From assembly GCA_900472925.1 (NCBI GenBank), contig UCJU01000020.1, positions 81,927 to 145,926 of the forward strand: a stretch of DNA of 64,000 nt, in the 5' to 3' direction. The position numbers and the translations under genes are program-made. Shown one piece after another: positions 1 to 8,023 of this stretch. Each line of letters starts with the position of its first letter. Position 1 is the stretch's first letter. A model generated the notes under the pieces. The model saw only the letters and a program-made list of their open reading frames with translations, searched no databases and was not told the DNA's origin. The DNA is from Hyphomicrobiales bacterium. Its GTDB lineage: Bacteria > Pseudomonadota > Alphaproteobacteria > Rhizobiales > Rhizobiaceae.

Positions 1-423
1 GTGCGCGTGCGTTGATCATGGCGTGAGTTATTCGCTGGAAACGGCAGGTTGTCAAGTGGATTCAAAAATCACTGATTTGCGTGGCGACACTTAGGAAGCA
101 TCCAGCATCTTCTGAGGCCAACAGCACTTGTTGTACCAGGCTATCGATCATCCATGGCGTTTGCGAGAGGTGCCTGCAATATCCAACTGAGTCGCGATGA
201 TCGCGTTCTACTGGAAGAATATTGACAGAGCGGGAAGAGTCCCCGCTCCGAAATTCATGAAGACGACCAACCGGTTTCCAAAGGCCAGCCCCTTCAATAA
301 CGATGCGGACTGCTTCGATCCTGGACCGTTTCCGGCGATCGATGGATCACCGGAAACGCTCGATCTTTGTGTTTGTCCGCAATTCCGGGCGCGAAACCGG
401 TTCCCAGTTTCGCTGCAATTGCC
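1..423. other. Gene-free left edge
   Basis: No convincing gene was found here. The open frames present lack a Shine-Dalgarno sequence, family motifs or credible composition. The only structure I can point to is the palindromic element at 379-422, reported separately. The segment is the region downstream of the minus-strand gene ending at 424. Confidence 0.5.
379..422. repeat. Short intergenic palindrome
   Basis: The ends GCAATT and AATTGC form an inverted repeat around a CG-rich core that also contains GAAACCGG and an imperfect complement (TTCCCAGTTTC). From general knowledge, similar GCAATTCC...GGAATTGC intergenic palindromes are very common in Rhizobiales genomes. It abuts the 3' end of the minus-strand gene ending at 424, so it may act as an mRNA 3' structure. 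Confidence 0.45.
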
Positions 424-996
424 TTAGAACCAGTGGGATATCCAGCTGGTAAGCATGTTAAAGGTGTCTTTGATTGTTTTCCACGCCTGATCGAGCCATT
501 CCGCAACTTTTTTCACTACACCGGATATGAAGTCTGCGAGTCTATCGAACAAATCCTGAAATAACTTGCTTACCACATCGAGAGTTGTAAGCAGATGAGG
601 TTGAAGGTCAGGGTGTTCTTCACCAATTCGTGCCGCTTCGTCATAAATTCTGTTCACGTTATTGATGGCTTGTTCTTGCGCCTTCTTGCGCCTCTCCTCG
701 AGCTGGGCGATAAAGTCATTCTGAGCGACCGGAGTGGCTCCAGCACTTTGGAGGTTCTCTGTCGATGTAGAGATCGCGGTGCGATTGTCATCGGATTCTT
801 GTTGGCCAAGATCCTGCGCAAGCATCTGAAGTCCAACGATATCTTTGTTGTCGTTGATGGCGCTGGCGGCAACGCTGTTGGATGCGTAAAGTGTTCTGAC
901 ATGATCAGATGCCAGAAAAGGTCTCCGTTTTCCTTCCTTGAGATTGGTGATGTGATGCGCCTTGAGTTCCTGCAATGCTGCGGCAAATTCGGCCAT
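424..996 (-). CDS. Hypothetical protein with amphipathic C-terminus
   Basis: Unrecognised protein of 190 aa. The ATG at 996 is chosen because GGAGG lies six bases upstream; the frame stays open ten codons further without a comparable site. The N-terminal half is polar. Residues roughly 95-125 form a charged, coiled-coil-like stretch rich in Glu, Arg and Lys. The C-terminal 60 residues form an amphipathic to hydrophobic helical region rich in Trp and Phe, ending in a Trp-Phe, which suggests membrane or partner association. There is no signal peptide. Codon use is AT-richer than in the housekeeping genes further right, which hints at accessory DNA. Near residues 47-58 there is a loose match to a short motif shared by the two other small proteins in this area. 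Function unknown. Confidence 0.6.
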   Translation of the reverse strand: MAEFAAALQELKAHHITNLKEGKRRPFLASDHVRTLYASNSVAASAINDNKDIVGLQMLAQDLGQQESDDNRTAISTSTENLQSAGATPVAQNDFIAQLEERRKKAQEQAINNVNRIYDEAARIGEEHPDLQPHLLTTLDVVSKLFQDLFDRLADFISGVVKKVAEWLDQAWKTIKDTFNMLTSWISHWF

Positions 997-1195
997 GTCG
1001 TCCTCCAATTTTAAATTGCATTTCATGACGACACAACCAAATCACATGGCCTGCATAAGCACAACTATAAATTATAATATGAGAATAATTAACGTATAGA
1101 GAGATATTGGATTTTTGGAATTGTTATGGATTTGAGCGGACGCGGGGTCTGTCAGAAAGGTCAAGCATGACAGTCGTTCGTCCAGGCAGCCCGTT

Positions 1196-1609
1196 TCAAT
1201 GCTCGTGCTCACATAACGCATGGTTCGACAGCGCGCGGATCACATAGCAATCCTCAATCGAATGCCCGTCGCAGTGGGAGACGATGCGCTCCAGCTCGTG
1301 TTCCAGCTTTTTCAGCTTGGCGATCTTTTCGCGCACTGTCGTCAGGTGGTCGGCGGCGATGCGGTCGGCGTCGGTGCAGGGCATTTCGCGGTGCTGGCTG
1401 AGCGCGATCAGTTCCTTGATCGCATCGAGATTGAGGCCGAGGTCGCGGGCGTGGCGCACAAAGGCGAGGCGTTCGAGATCGGATTTCTCGTAGCGCCGCT
1501 GGTTGCCCTCGGACCGTTCCGCCGCACGCAGCAGGCCCATCTGCTCGTAATAGCGAATGGTCGGCACCTTGACGCCGGTGTTTCGGGAGAGATCACCGAT
1601 AGAATACAT
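1196..1609 (-). CDS. MerR-family metal-responsive regulator
   Basis: Protein of 137 aa with an N-terminal winged helix-turn-helix typical of MerR (IGDLSRNTGV, then TIRYYEQMGLL), a central dimerisation helix and a cysteine/histidine-rich C-terminus. Cysteines at about residues 78 (MPCTDADR), 113 (SHCDG) and 121 (EDCYV) fit the three-cysteine arrangement of CadR/PbrR/ZntR-like heavy-metal sensors, and a final CEHEH tail adds ligands. MerR proteins activate a promoter with a 19-20 bp spacer by untwisting it. A matching palindrome lies just upstream (1623-1647). No efflux pump is divergent from it, so the target is unclear; dmeF lies about 1 kb away but has its own regulator. The metal specificity cannot be read from sequence alone. 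Confidence 0.85.
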   Translation of the reverse strand: MYSIGDLSRNTGVKVPTIRYYEQMGLLRAAERSEGNQRRYEKSDLERLAFVRHARDLGLNLDAIKELIALSQHREMPCTDADRIAADHLTTVREKIAKLKKLEHELERIVSHCDGHSIEDCYVIRALSNHALCEHEH

Positions 1610-1622
1610 AGCCGTTCCTCAT

Positions 1623-1647
1623 ACCTATAGCTTCTGGAGATATAGGT
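1623..1647. promoter_or_regulatory. Putative MerR operator
   Basis: A perfect inverted repeat, ACCTATA then 11 bases then TATAGGT, lies 13 bp before the merR-like start codon. MerR-family regulators bind dyads of this size between the -35 and -10 elements. Its position suggests autoregulation. Confidence 0.6.
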
Positions 1648-1695
1648 GAGGCGAGGGATCAGCGCAATACGATGGTCGTTGAATGGCGCGGCAAG

Positions 1696-2187
1696 TTAGG
1701 AGGTGTGCGCACCATCGGCCACGTCTGCCGATTTATCGATCTGATCGACGCCAAGCGAACGCATGATCGTCTCTTTAATTTTGTCTTCGATTGCAGCTCG
1801 CTCTTCAGGTGGAAGTGCTGCCAGGGCTTCCTCGGTGAGGTCCTTGTCCCCCAGAATTCTGGCGCGGATTTTTTCCGCCGGGGTCATTTTCGCAAATTTC
1901 AAAAACTCGTCCGCGAGTTCTCTGGATTTCACGTCGAGCGCGTTCTGCTTTTCCTCAGTGGTTACAGGTGCTGTCTTCTTGTCGAGTTCCCAGAGAACAC
2001 TGGATACGGACGTGGTGCGTGTAAGCTCCAGGTCATACCTTGAAGAGGCCGAACTACCTTGCTCGTCGCCTTCAGCTGCCTGGTCCTCCAGCGCGAATTG
2101 AAAGCCAGCGCCGGATTCGTCGTCGGCACCTTGGCCCGCATACCCGGCATAATAAGGGTTGGATGAAGAGACGGGATAAATGGTCAT
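1696..2187 (-). CDS. Hypothetical acidic protein
   Basis: Unrecognised protein of 163 aa. The ATG at 2187 is preceded by GGGAGAG at good spacing. The N-terminus is low-complexity (Tyr, Gly, Ser, Asp and Glu rich, no signal peptide), followed by a segment beginning RTTSVSSVLWELDKK. The C-terminal half looks helical and charged, with an LTEEALAALPPEERAAIEDK stretch of a kind seen in many small rhizobial proteins of unknown function. The VSSVLW motif recurs as LANVLW in the 91-aa protein at 3751-4026. The gene is alone between the MerR gene and the divergent dmeR promoter. Function unknown. Confidence 0.6.
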   Translation of the reverse strand: MTIYPVSSSNPYYAGYAGQGADDESGAGFQFALEDQAAEGDEQGSSASSRYDLELTRTTSVSSVLWELDKKTAPVTTEEKQNALDVKSRELADEFLKFAKMTPAEKIRARILGDKDLTEEALAALPPEERAAIEDKIKETIMRSLGVDQIDKSADVADGAHTS

Positions 2188-2281
2188 GCAAACTCTCCCT
2201 TGATGTTTATGGGTTGAGTGATGCCATGGTTGCCTTGCGCAAAGGTTGTGTTGTGCACGCATTGCGTTTTTCTGATCATCA

Positions 2282-2305
2282 TATACTATACCCCCCTATA
2301 CTATA
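2282..2305. promoter_or_regulatory. Putative DmeR operator (C-tract flanked by repeats)
   Basis: Two identical TATACTATA units flank CCCCCC, ending 15 bp before the dmeR start codon. Operators with a G/C-tract flanked by AT-rich repeats are characteristic of the RcnR/FrmR/CsoR family, so this is very likely the autoregulatory site of the adjacent regulator. It also overlaps the probable core promoter. Confidence 0.75.
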
Positions 2306-2319
2306 ATGCCGGAGCCGAC

Positions 2320-2592
2320 ATGTCGCACACGATGGAAAACAAGGACAAGCTGCTGGCTCGCATCCGTCGCCTGAAAGGGCAGATGGAGGCGGTGGAGCGG
2401 GCGTTGGAAGGTGGCAAACCGTGCGGGGAGGTGTTGCAATTGCTGGCGTCCGTGCGTGGAGCGCTCTCCGGGCTGACGGGCGAGGTGATGCAGGACCATC
2501 TGCATGAACACGTGCTGCATGCCGAAAATGACGAGGAACGTGCCCGTGCCACGGAAGAGCTGGCGCAGGTCTTGAAAACATACATTCGATAG
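2320..2592 (+). CDS. dmeR: RcnR/CsoR-family metal-sensing repressor DmeR
   Basis: Small all-helical repressor of 90 aa in the DUF156 (FrmR/RcnR/CsoR) family: KDKLLARIRRLKGQMEAVERAL is the typical first helix, followed by a Cys (KPCGEVLQLL), then LTGEVMQDHLHEHVLHA with the conserved His residues. The Cys plus His pattern resembles Ni/Co-responsive RcnR rather than the copper CsoR set. The ATG at 2320 has GGAG upstream; a second Met four codons on is possible. It sits nine bases ahead of dmeF and behind a C-tract operator. Expected role: repress dmeRF until Co(II) or Ni(II) binds. In rhizobia and Agrobacterium dmeRF is a known cobalt/nickel resistance operon. Confidence 0.88.
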   Translation: MSHTMENKDKLLARIRRLKGQMEAVERALEGGKPCGEVLQLLASVRGALSGLTGEVMQDHLHEHVLHAENDEERARATEELAQVLKTYIR

Positions 2593-2601
2593 AGGCATGC
2601 C

Positions 2602-3609
2602 ATGACGGTAGCAACTGACCATTTCCACCCGCATCCCCATCCGCAGGGCAGCCACGCCCATGTCTTTCTCGGCGATAACCATGAACGCAACGAGCGCCGC
2701 GTCTGGGCCGTCATCGGTCTGACAACGGCCATGATGGTGGCGGAAATCGCCGCCGGTAGTTGGTTCGGTTCCATGGCGCTGACGGCGGATGGCTGGCACA
2801 TGGCGACCCATGCCGGCGCGATGCTGATTTCGGCGCTCGCTTATCTCTATGCCCGCAGGCAGGCCAACAATGCCCGTTTCACCTTCGGAACCGGAAAGTT
2901 TGGCGATCTGGCCGGTTTTGCCAGTGCTGTCGTGCTAGGCGTTGCGGCAGTCATGATCGCCTGGGAAAGCCTGCTGCGCTTCTTTGCGCCGGTCCAGATC
3001 GATTTCAATCAGGCCATTGCGGTGGCGATGATCGGCCTCGTCGTCAATCTCGTCAGTGCGTGGCTGCTGAAGGACGATCATCATCATGGGCATGACCACG
3101 GCCACTCACATGGAAGTCATGCTCATCACGGCGACCACGCGCACCATGGCGCACACGCCCATCATGGAAACCATGGCGGCAAGGACAACAATCTGCGCTC
3201 CGCCTATCTGCATGTTCTGGCGGATGCGCTCACATCGGTTCTCGCAATCATCGCGCTGCTGCTGGGCAAGTGGAACGGTTGGACATTTCTTGATCCGGCC
3301 ATGGGGATCGTCGGCGGGCTTGTCATCGCGCGCTGGTCCTGGGGGCTGTTGCGCTCTGCCGGGGCCGTGCTTGTGGACGCCGTTCCGCAGGGCGATGCCC
3401 TCGCGGGAGAAATCCGTCATGCGGTGGAAACGAAGGACGAGCGCATCACCGATCTGCATGTCTGGCAGGTAGGGCCTGGGCATCACGCCGCCATTGTCGC
3501 GATCAGGTCGCCATCACCGCAGGCTCCGGCTTTTTATCGGGCCAAACTGGCTGCCATCCATGAGCTGTCGCATATCACGGTCGAAATCGACGCTGCGAAA
3601 CCGGTCTGA
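2602..3609 (+). CDS. dmeF: CDF cation efflux transporter DmeF
   Basis: Inner-membrane divalent metal/proton antiporter of 335 aa. Histidines are clustered at the N-terminus (HFHPHPHP) and, strikingly, in a cytoplasmic loop at about residues 158-193 consisting of repeated His-Gly/Asp-His-Ala units, as in DmeF/CzcD-type CDF proteins. Metal-site signatures are visible in TM2 (ADGWHMATHAG) and TM5 (HVLADALTSV). About six transmembrane segments are followed by a C-terminal cytoplasmic domain. It is the second gene of the dmeRF operon, under the C-tract operator, with a strong terminator 47 bp downstream. Likely exports Co(II) and Ni(II); zinc or cadmium cannot be excluded from sequence. Confidence 0.92.
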   Translation: MTVATDHFHPHPHPQGSHAHVFLGDNHERNERRVWAVIGLTTAMMVAEIAAGSWFGSMALTADGWHMATHAGAMLISALAYLYARRQANNARFTFGTGKFGDLAGFASAVVLGVAAVMIAWESLLRFFAPVQIDFNQAIAVAMIGLVVNLVSAWLLKDDHHHGHDHGHSHGSHAHHGDHAHHGAHAHHGNHGGKDNNLRSAYLHVLADALTSVLAIIALLLGKWNGWTFLDPAMGIVGGLVIARWSWGLLRSAGAVLVDAVPQGDALAGEIRHAVETKDERITDLHVWQVGPGHHAAIVAIRSPSPQAPAFYRAKLAAIHELSHITVEIDAAKPV

Positions 3610-3656
3610 GCAGGATGTGGTGAAAGCGTCTGCTCGTGCAGACTTTGAGACTGGAG

Positions 3657-3678
3657 AGCCGCCTTTGTGCGGCTTTTT
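3657..3678 (+). terminator. Rho-independent terminator of dmeRF
   Basis: AGCCGC, loop CTTTGT, GCGGCT, then TTTT. It follows the dmeF stop codon on the same strand. Confidence 0.85.
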
Positions 3679-3750
3679 CTGAAAATTAATCAGATATCAA
3701 TCACAGATATGCTTGTTGTACGCATCGCGATTCACGCGAAGGCAGGCTGG

Positions 3751-4026
3751 TCAGTGTTCGGTGTATGCCTGGCGAAGCCACTCGGCTTCCAGCTGCGTGC
3801 CGGTTCCGATGGTCTGTGTCGTGGCGCTGTCTGCGGGCGCGTCGTTGTTGACGGTCCACAAAACATTGGCAAGCGACGTGGATTGCAGAGCGTTGACGAA
3901 CGAAATCTTGCCGCCGCTCAGCGTCGTCTCTTGCTGTTCCGGAGTGACGGTTTCCGTTTGGCGCTTTTCGATATGCTGAGATCTGCTGTGGTGGGCAGAG
4001 CCGCCGATGTTGTTATCGATGTTCAT
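3751..4026 (-). CDS. Hypothetical small protein
   Basis: Unrecognised protein of 91 aa starting at the ATG at 4026, with AAAGGG upstream. The first 35 residues are polar and His/Gln/Glu rich. The middle contains FVNALQSTSLANVLWTVNND, similar in spacing and residues to the RTTSVSSVLWELDKK stretch of the protein at 1696-2187. No signal peptide or transmembrane helix is visible. It is isolated between the dmeF terminator and the ABC transporter operon. It could be an exported or effector-like small protein, but nothing in the sequence proves a role. Confidence 0.5.
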   Translation of the reverse strand: MNIDNNIGGSAHHSRSQHIEKRQTETVTPEQQETTLSGGKISFVNALQSTSLANVLWTVNNDAPADSATTQTIGTGTQLEAEWLRQAYTEH

Positions 4027-4209
4027 CGCAAGCCCTTTCTCTGACCCGTTAATGAAGTATTAATGGTCGAAACTTGCGCGAAGCTTGCGTCATGACGTTC
4101 AGGCCGCGTTCTCCGCTTGACAGCGTCAGAAGTACTGCTTCGTTTTTGCATTTTAGGGGCTTGCAAAATATGAAAATGCCAGAAAATACCGATTCCCTAG
4201 CGTAAGATG

Positions 4210-4236
4210 CCCTCCGCAACGTAAAGTCGCGGAGGG
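4210..4236 (-). terminator. Hairpin downstream of the ABC transporter operon
   Basis: CCCTCCGC and GCGGAGGG form an eight-pair stem with a 10-base loop, 13 bp past the stop codon of the ATPase gene. No strong T-run follows, so it may be a weak terminator or an RNA-stabilising structure. Confidence 0.4.
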
Positions 4237-4248
4237 ATGGCGCCCGAA

Positions 4249-5334
4249 TCAGGCGATTTTCTTTTCCGGCTGTGCTTCGACGGTCGCCGAGGGTTCGGGC
4301 TCTTCCGCATCATGCACGGCTGGCGTCACCATGGCCGCGACCAGCGACTCGATGCCGATGCTGCCCACCGGCTTGCCATCTTCATCCACTACGCGAGCGG
4401 TTGTCTCGTTGGCATCGGTCATGTCGCGGGCAATGTTTTCCAGCGTGTCCGTTTCCAGCACGGAGATGCTTTCCGGCGCCGGAATAACCGGCTCCATCAC
4501 GGTGGTTGCCTGCAACACGCGACCGCGGTTCACGTCGCGCACGAAGTCGCTGACATATTCATCGGCGGGATGCTGGATGATGCTCTGTCCGTTGCCTTGC
4601 TGCACCATCTCGCCGTCTTTCAGGATCGCGATATGGTCGCCCAACCGCAAGGCCTCATCCAGATCGTGGGTGATGAAGACGACGGTCTTTTGCAGTTCCT
4701 GCTGGAGATCGAGCAGCATGGTCTGCATGTCGACGCGAATGAGAGGATCGAGCGCGGAATAGGCCTCGTCCATCAACAGAATATCGGCATCGTTGGTCAG
4801 CGCCCGGGCCAGACCCACACGCTGCTGCATGCCGCCTGACAGCTGGTTGGGGTAATTGTCCTCGTAACCATCAAGCCCGACGCGGTTCAGCCAGTAACGG
4901 CCTTTTTCGAGGCTGTCCTTGCGCGGTATGCCCTGAATATCGAGACCGTAAACGCTGTTTTCCAGAACCGTGCGGTGCGGCAGCAGGCCGAATTTCTGGA
5001 ACACCATCGCGGTCTTGTGGCGACGGAAATCGCGCAGGCTGGACCCGTTCATCGAGCAGATGTCGGCACCGTCATACAGCACTTCACCCGCGCTCGGCTC
5101 GATCAGCCGGTTGATGTGGCGGATCAGCGTCGACTTGCCGGAGCCGGACAACCCCATGACCACGGTGATCTTGCCCCCGGGCATGGTGATGTTGATGTTG
5201 TTGAGACCGAGGACATGGTTGTGCTTGTCGTTCAGCTCGGCCTTGCTCAAGCCGTTTTTAACGGCTTCGAGATGTCTCTCAGGGTGCTTGCCGAAGATCT
5301 TGTAAAGATTCCGGATTTCGATGTCCTTAGCCAT
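4249..5334 (-). CDS. ProV-type quaternary amine ABC transporter ATPase
   Basis: ATPase of 361 aa, ProV/OpuAA family. It has a Walker A (GLSGSGKST), Q-loop (MVFQKFGLLPH), signature (LSGGMQQRVGLARAL), Walker B (ILLMDEAYSALDP) and switch His (VFITHDLDEAL). The long N-terminal insertion before the first strand (NGLSKAELNDKHNHVLG) is typical of ProV rather than of amino-acid importers. A C-terminal regulatory region of about 110 aa resembles CBS domains, used by such transporters for osmotic or ionic gating. The ATG at 5334 overlaps the permease stop by 8 bp, so the two are translationally coupled. Substrate class: choline, glycine or proline betaine, or proline; the exact one is undetermined. Confidence 0.9.
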   Translation of the reverse strand: MAKDIEIRNLYKIFGKHPERHLEAVKNGLSKAELNDKHNHVLGLNNINITMPGGKITVVMGLSGSGKSTLIRHINRLIEPSAGEVLYDGADICSMNGSSLRDFRRHKTAMVFQKFGLLPHRTVLENSVYGLDIQGIPRKDSLEKGRYWLNRVGLDGYEDNYPNQLSGGMQQRVGLARALTNDADILLMDEAYSALDPLIRVDMQTMLLDLQQELQKTVVFITHDLDEALRLGDHIAILKDGEMVQQGNGQSIIQHPADEYVSDFVRDVNRGRVLQATTVMEPVIPAPESISVLETDTLENIARDMTDANETTARVVDEDGKPVGSIGIESLVAAMVTPAVHDAEEPEPSATVEAQPEKKIA

Positions 5335-6235
5335 GTTGCACCTCGCGATATTTCTGCAAACGCTTGCCGAAGGCCTGGCTGGCACGGTCGAACATGATGG
5401 CGATAGCCACCAGCGCAAAGCCGTTCAGAAAGCCGATTGTGAAAAACTGGTTGTTGATGGCCTGAAGCACGTTCTTGCCCAGACCGCCAACACCCACCAT
5501 GGATGCCACGACGACCATGGCCAGCGACATCATGATGGTCTGGTTGATGCCGGTCATGATGGTGGGCAGCGCCAAGGGTAGCTGCACATTGAACAGCTTC
5601 TGGGTGTTGGACGAACCGAAAGCGTCCGCTGCCTCCAGCGTTTCCCGGTCAACCATACGAATGCCGAGATTGGTCAGGCGGATCATCGGCGGTATCGCAT
5701 AGATGACCACCGCGATCAGACCCGGCACCTTGCCGATGCCGAAGATGACGACGACGGGGATGAGATAGACGAAGCTCGGCATCGTCTGCATCACATCCAG
5801 ACCCGGATTGATGAAGCGCTGAAGCCGCTCGGACCGCGCCATAAGAATGCCCAGCGGCAAGCCGATGGCAACCGCAATCAGCGTGGCAATCGCCACGATC
5901 GACAATGTCGTCATCGCGTCCCGCCACAGGCCGACCGCACCGATCAGACACAGCGAAACGGCGGTGCCGAGCGTGATGCGAAAGCTGCGCCCGGCCAGAT
6001 GCACCATGGCCAACAGGCCGAGAAATATGATGATCCACGGCGTCTGCGTGAAAAAGCGTTCGGATGAATTTAAGAACAGTTGCAGCGGGTGCACAACCGT
6101 ATCGATGACATCGCCGTAGCTGCGAACGATATCGCGAAACCCGTCATCGATAGATTGGCGCGCCACGCGCATGGTGCTGTTGCCAATGGCCGGAAACTTG
6201 CACAGCATATCCGGCAGGAGAGTACAGAGGGCCAT
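5327..6235 (-). CDS. ProW-type ABC transporter permease
   Basis: Inner-membrane permease of 302 aa with one helix near residue 70, then a BPD_transp_1 core of about five helices. The EAA loop that contacts the ATPase is visible (ETLEAADAFGSSNTQKLFNVQLPLALPTIMTG). The N-terminal 60 residues resemble those of ChoW/ProW permeases. ATG start at 6235. It follows the binding-protein gene after a 235-bp spacer that holds a large palindromic repeat and overlaps the ATPase gene downstream. It moves the quaternary amine or amino acid delivered by the binding protein at 6471-7481. Confidence 0.9.
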   Translation of the reverse strand: MALCTLLPDMLCKFPAIGNSTMRVARQSIDDGFRDIVRSYGDVIDTVVHPLQLFLNSSERFFTQTPWIIIFLGLLAMVHLAGRSFRITLGTAVSLCLIGAVGLWRDAMTTLSIVAIATLIAVAIGLPLGILMARSERLQRFINPGLDVMQTMPSFVYLIPVVVIFGIGKVPGLIAVVIYAIPPMIRLTNLGIRMVDRETLEAADAFGSSNTQKLFNVQLPLALPTIMTGINQTIMMSLAMVVVASMVGVGGLGKNVLQAINNQFFTIGFLNGFALVAIAIMFDRASQAFGKRLQKYREVQHG

Positions 6236-6285
6236 TATTGTTTTTTTCCCTTAGTTTTGTTGGAGGGACTTATGGGTGCGGGAGA

Positions 6286-6431
6286 CCCCCTCTGCCTACC
6301 GGCATCTCCCCCACAAGGGGGGAGAGCGCTTGCTGCACGAGCCTTCTTCAATCTCGACGGTGGAGATAGGCAAGACGTCGTGGCGAATTTTCTCCCCCCT
6401 TGTGGGGGAGATGCCGGCAGGCAGAGGGGGA
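6286..6431. repeat. Palindromic rhizobial repeat inside transporter operon
   Basis: Two arms of about 41 bp (6286-6326 and 6390-6431) are nearly perfect reverse complements, each reading CCCCCTCTGCCT..CCGGCATCTCCCCC. Each arm also contains its own small hairpin (CTCCCCCACAAGGGGGGAG). The same family recurs at 53584-53748, 57768-57932 and from 63983. The organisation is like the rhizobial RIME-type mosaic elements, though I cannot assign it to a named family. It lies between the binding-protein and permease genes, where such hairpins often stabilise the upstream mRNA. Confidence 0.85.
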
Positions 6432-6470
6432 TTGGCGCGCATGACCTAACGGCGATGCGCGCCGATCACA

Positions 6471-7481
6471 TCACATCGAAGCCTTGATTTTCTCGGCCAC
6501 TTCGGGCGAAACCCACTTCGTCCATATATCCTCGTGGTTTTCGAGGAAGTACGCCGCACCGTCTTCATTGGTGCCCTGGTTTTGGTCCATCCAGGCCAGA
6601 ACCTTGGCAAGCGTATCGTTGCCCCACTGGCGCTTCTTCACGTATTCGCTTGCTGGACCAGCCTTTTCGGCAAACTCCTTGGTCACCACGGTAAAGACGT
6701 CAGCGACGGGATAGGCGTTTGGCTTGGGGTCGGCGCAATCGGCCTTGGCGATGCAATTGTCGTAGGCTTCGCGGTCGAGCGGTACGCCGTCATCCAGCTT
6801 GACCATCTCGTATTTGCCCATGATCGCCGTTGGTGCCCAGTAGTAGCCGAGCCAGCCCTGCTTCTTCTCATAGGCGTTGGAAATGGAGCCATCGAGGCCT
6901 GCAGCCGAGCCGGTATCGACCAGCGTAAAGCCCTTTTCACTGGCCTTGCGCGCCTTGAACAGATTGGCGGTGGTTGGCTGGCAACCCCAACCTGGTGGGC
7001 AACCGAAGACCGCACCCTTGCTGGCATCTTCGGGGGCAGGGAACAGTTCGGGGTGCTTCAACGCATCTTCGACTGTCTTGATGTCAGGGTGCGCGTCAGC
7101 AATGTATTTCGGAATCCACCAGCCCTCGACGCCGCCGTCGCTCAGGATTTTGACGTCCTGAATGAGGTTGCCGGATTTAACGGCCTCTTCGTAAGGTGTG
7201 CCCAGCGTGTTCACCCACAGTTCGGGTGCCATATCCGGCTGGCCTTTTTCGTTCATGGAGGTGAAGGTCGGTGTGGTATCGCCGGTCACGATATCGACCG
7301 TGCAGTCATAGCCGTTTTCCATGATGAACTTGTCGACATAAGCCGCGACGCCCGCAGACGCCCAGTTCATTTCAGCTATCGAGATATTGCCGCAGGTCTC
7401 GGCGGCGTTGGCAGAGCTTGCGGCAGCAGCGGCAAGTGTGAAGCCCGTGACAAGAATGGTCGAGGCGAGGAGTTTCTTCAT
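6471..7481 (-). CDS. OpuAC-family ABC transporter substrate-binding protein
   Basis: Periplasmic binding protein of 336 aa. A Sec signal peptide ends near residue 27 (SSANAAETCG). The OpuAC-type fold is suggested by the early AEMNWASAG strand and the DMAPELWVNTLG segment; Trp and Tyr residues (EGWWIP, GYYWAP) could form the aromatic cage for a quaternary ammonium. Four cysteines (two in the GCPPGWGCQ stretch, two in DNCIAKADC) probably form disulphides. Start ATG 7481 with GGGGG upstream. First gene of the minus-strand operon with the permease and ATPase. It does not look like canonical ChoX in the ligand-binding region, so betaine, proline betaine or a related ligand is equally plausible. 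Confidence 0.88.
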   Translation of the reverse strand: MKKLLASTILVTGFTLAAAAASSANAAETCGNISIAEMNWASAGVAAYVDKFIMENGYDCTVDIVTGDTTPTFTSMNEKGQPDMAPELWVNTLGTPYEEAVKSGNLIQDVKILSDGGVEGWWIPKYIADAHPDIKTVEDALKHPELFPAPEDASKGAVFGCPPGWGCQPTTANLFKARKASEKGFTLVDTGSAAGLDGSISNAYEKKQGWLGYYWAPTAIMGKYEMVKLDDGVPLDREAYDNCIAKADCADPKPNAYPVADVFTVVTKEFAEKAGPASEYVKKRQWGNDTLAKVLAWMDQNQGTNEDGAAYFLENHEDIWTKWVSPEVAEKIKASM

Positions 7482-8023
7482 GTGATAAGACCCCCAAGTC
7501 TAATGCAGTGTTTATGTGAGGCATACCGGGGCACTGCAAAGCCCGGCCTGCCAAAGCGCCGGCGCGGAATCATTCCGCAGCCAGGACGCAAAGCTGAAGC
7601 CATGGAGCGTGGATTTCGCCAGCGTACAGCGAAAGCTCCATGTTGAATGACACGCGCGGGAAGACGAACGAAAAGCCGTCAAAGGAAAGCCGCTACGAGG
7701 CGACGAAAAGAGCCGCGGTCACAGCGGCGGAAAAGCGCATAAATATGTCAACGCTTTCTATAATACGGCGAGAAGATGATATTGCAACGCAAAATGCTGC
7801 ATCGCAGCCATGCAAGGTGTCGCGGAACTATTTTTGATTTTGCGTAATACTTTGAAAATTTTCGTTTCTTACTGGAAATGTGAACGGCTTTACTGCATAA
7901 AAAATTAAAATGCGATTAAAGTGAAATATATATTCAACTAACTATTAATTATGATTTTTGTGGAAAAAATTATCAGAAAAATGACTTCGAGAAGTATTTT
8001 TCTCCAGAAAGTCCCAAATTCTT
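7482..8023. other. AT-rich intergenic region upstream of ABC operon
   Basis: About 540 bp without a credible gene. The part from about 7730 to 8000 is markedly AT-rich and should contain the promoter of the minus-strand transporter operon. I see no clear operator. A 65-codon frame at 7640-7837 has no family features and is not called. Confidence 0.5.

Noticed and set aside
197..564. Overlapping short frames at the left edge
   Set aside because: No ribosome sites or family features, and they overlap a palindromic repeat.
3751..4026. Possible R-body (RebB) homology of the 91-aa protein
   Set aside because: Only loose composition similarity; the characteristic RebB repeats are not present.
6534..7646. 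Long plus-strand frame of 370 codons
   Set aside because: Antisense of the binding-protein gene, which has a clear signal peptide and fold motifs.
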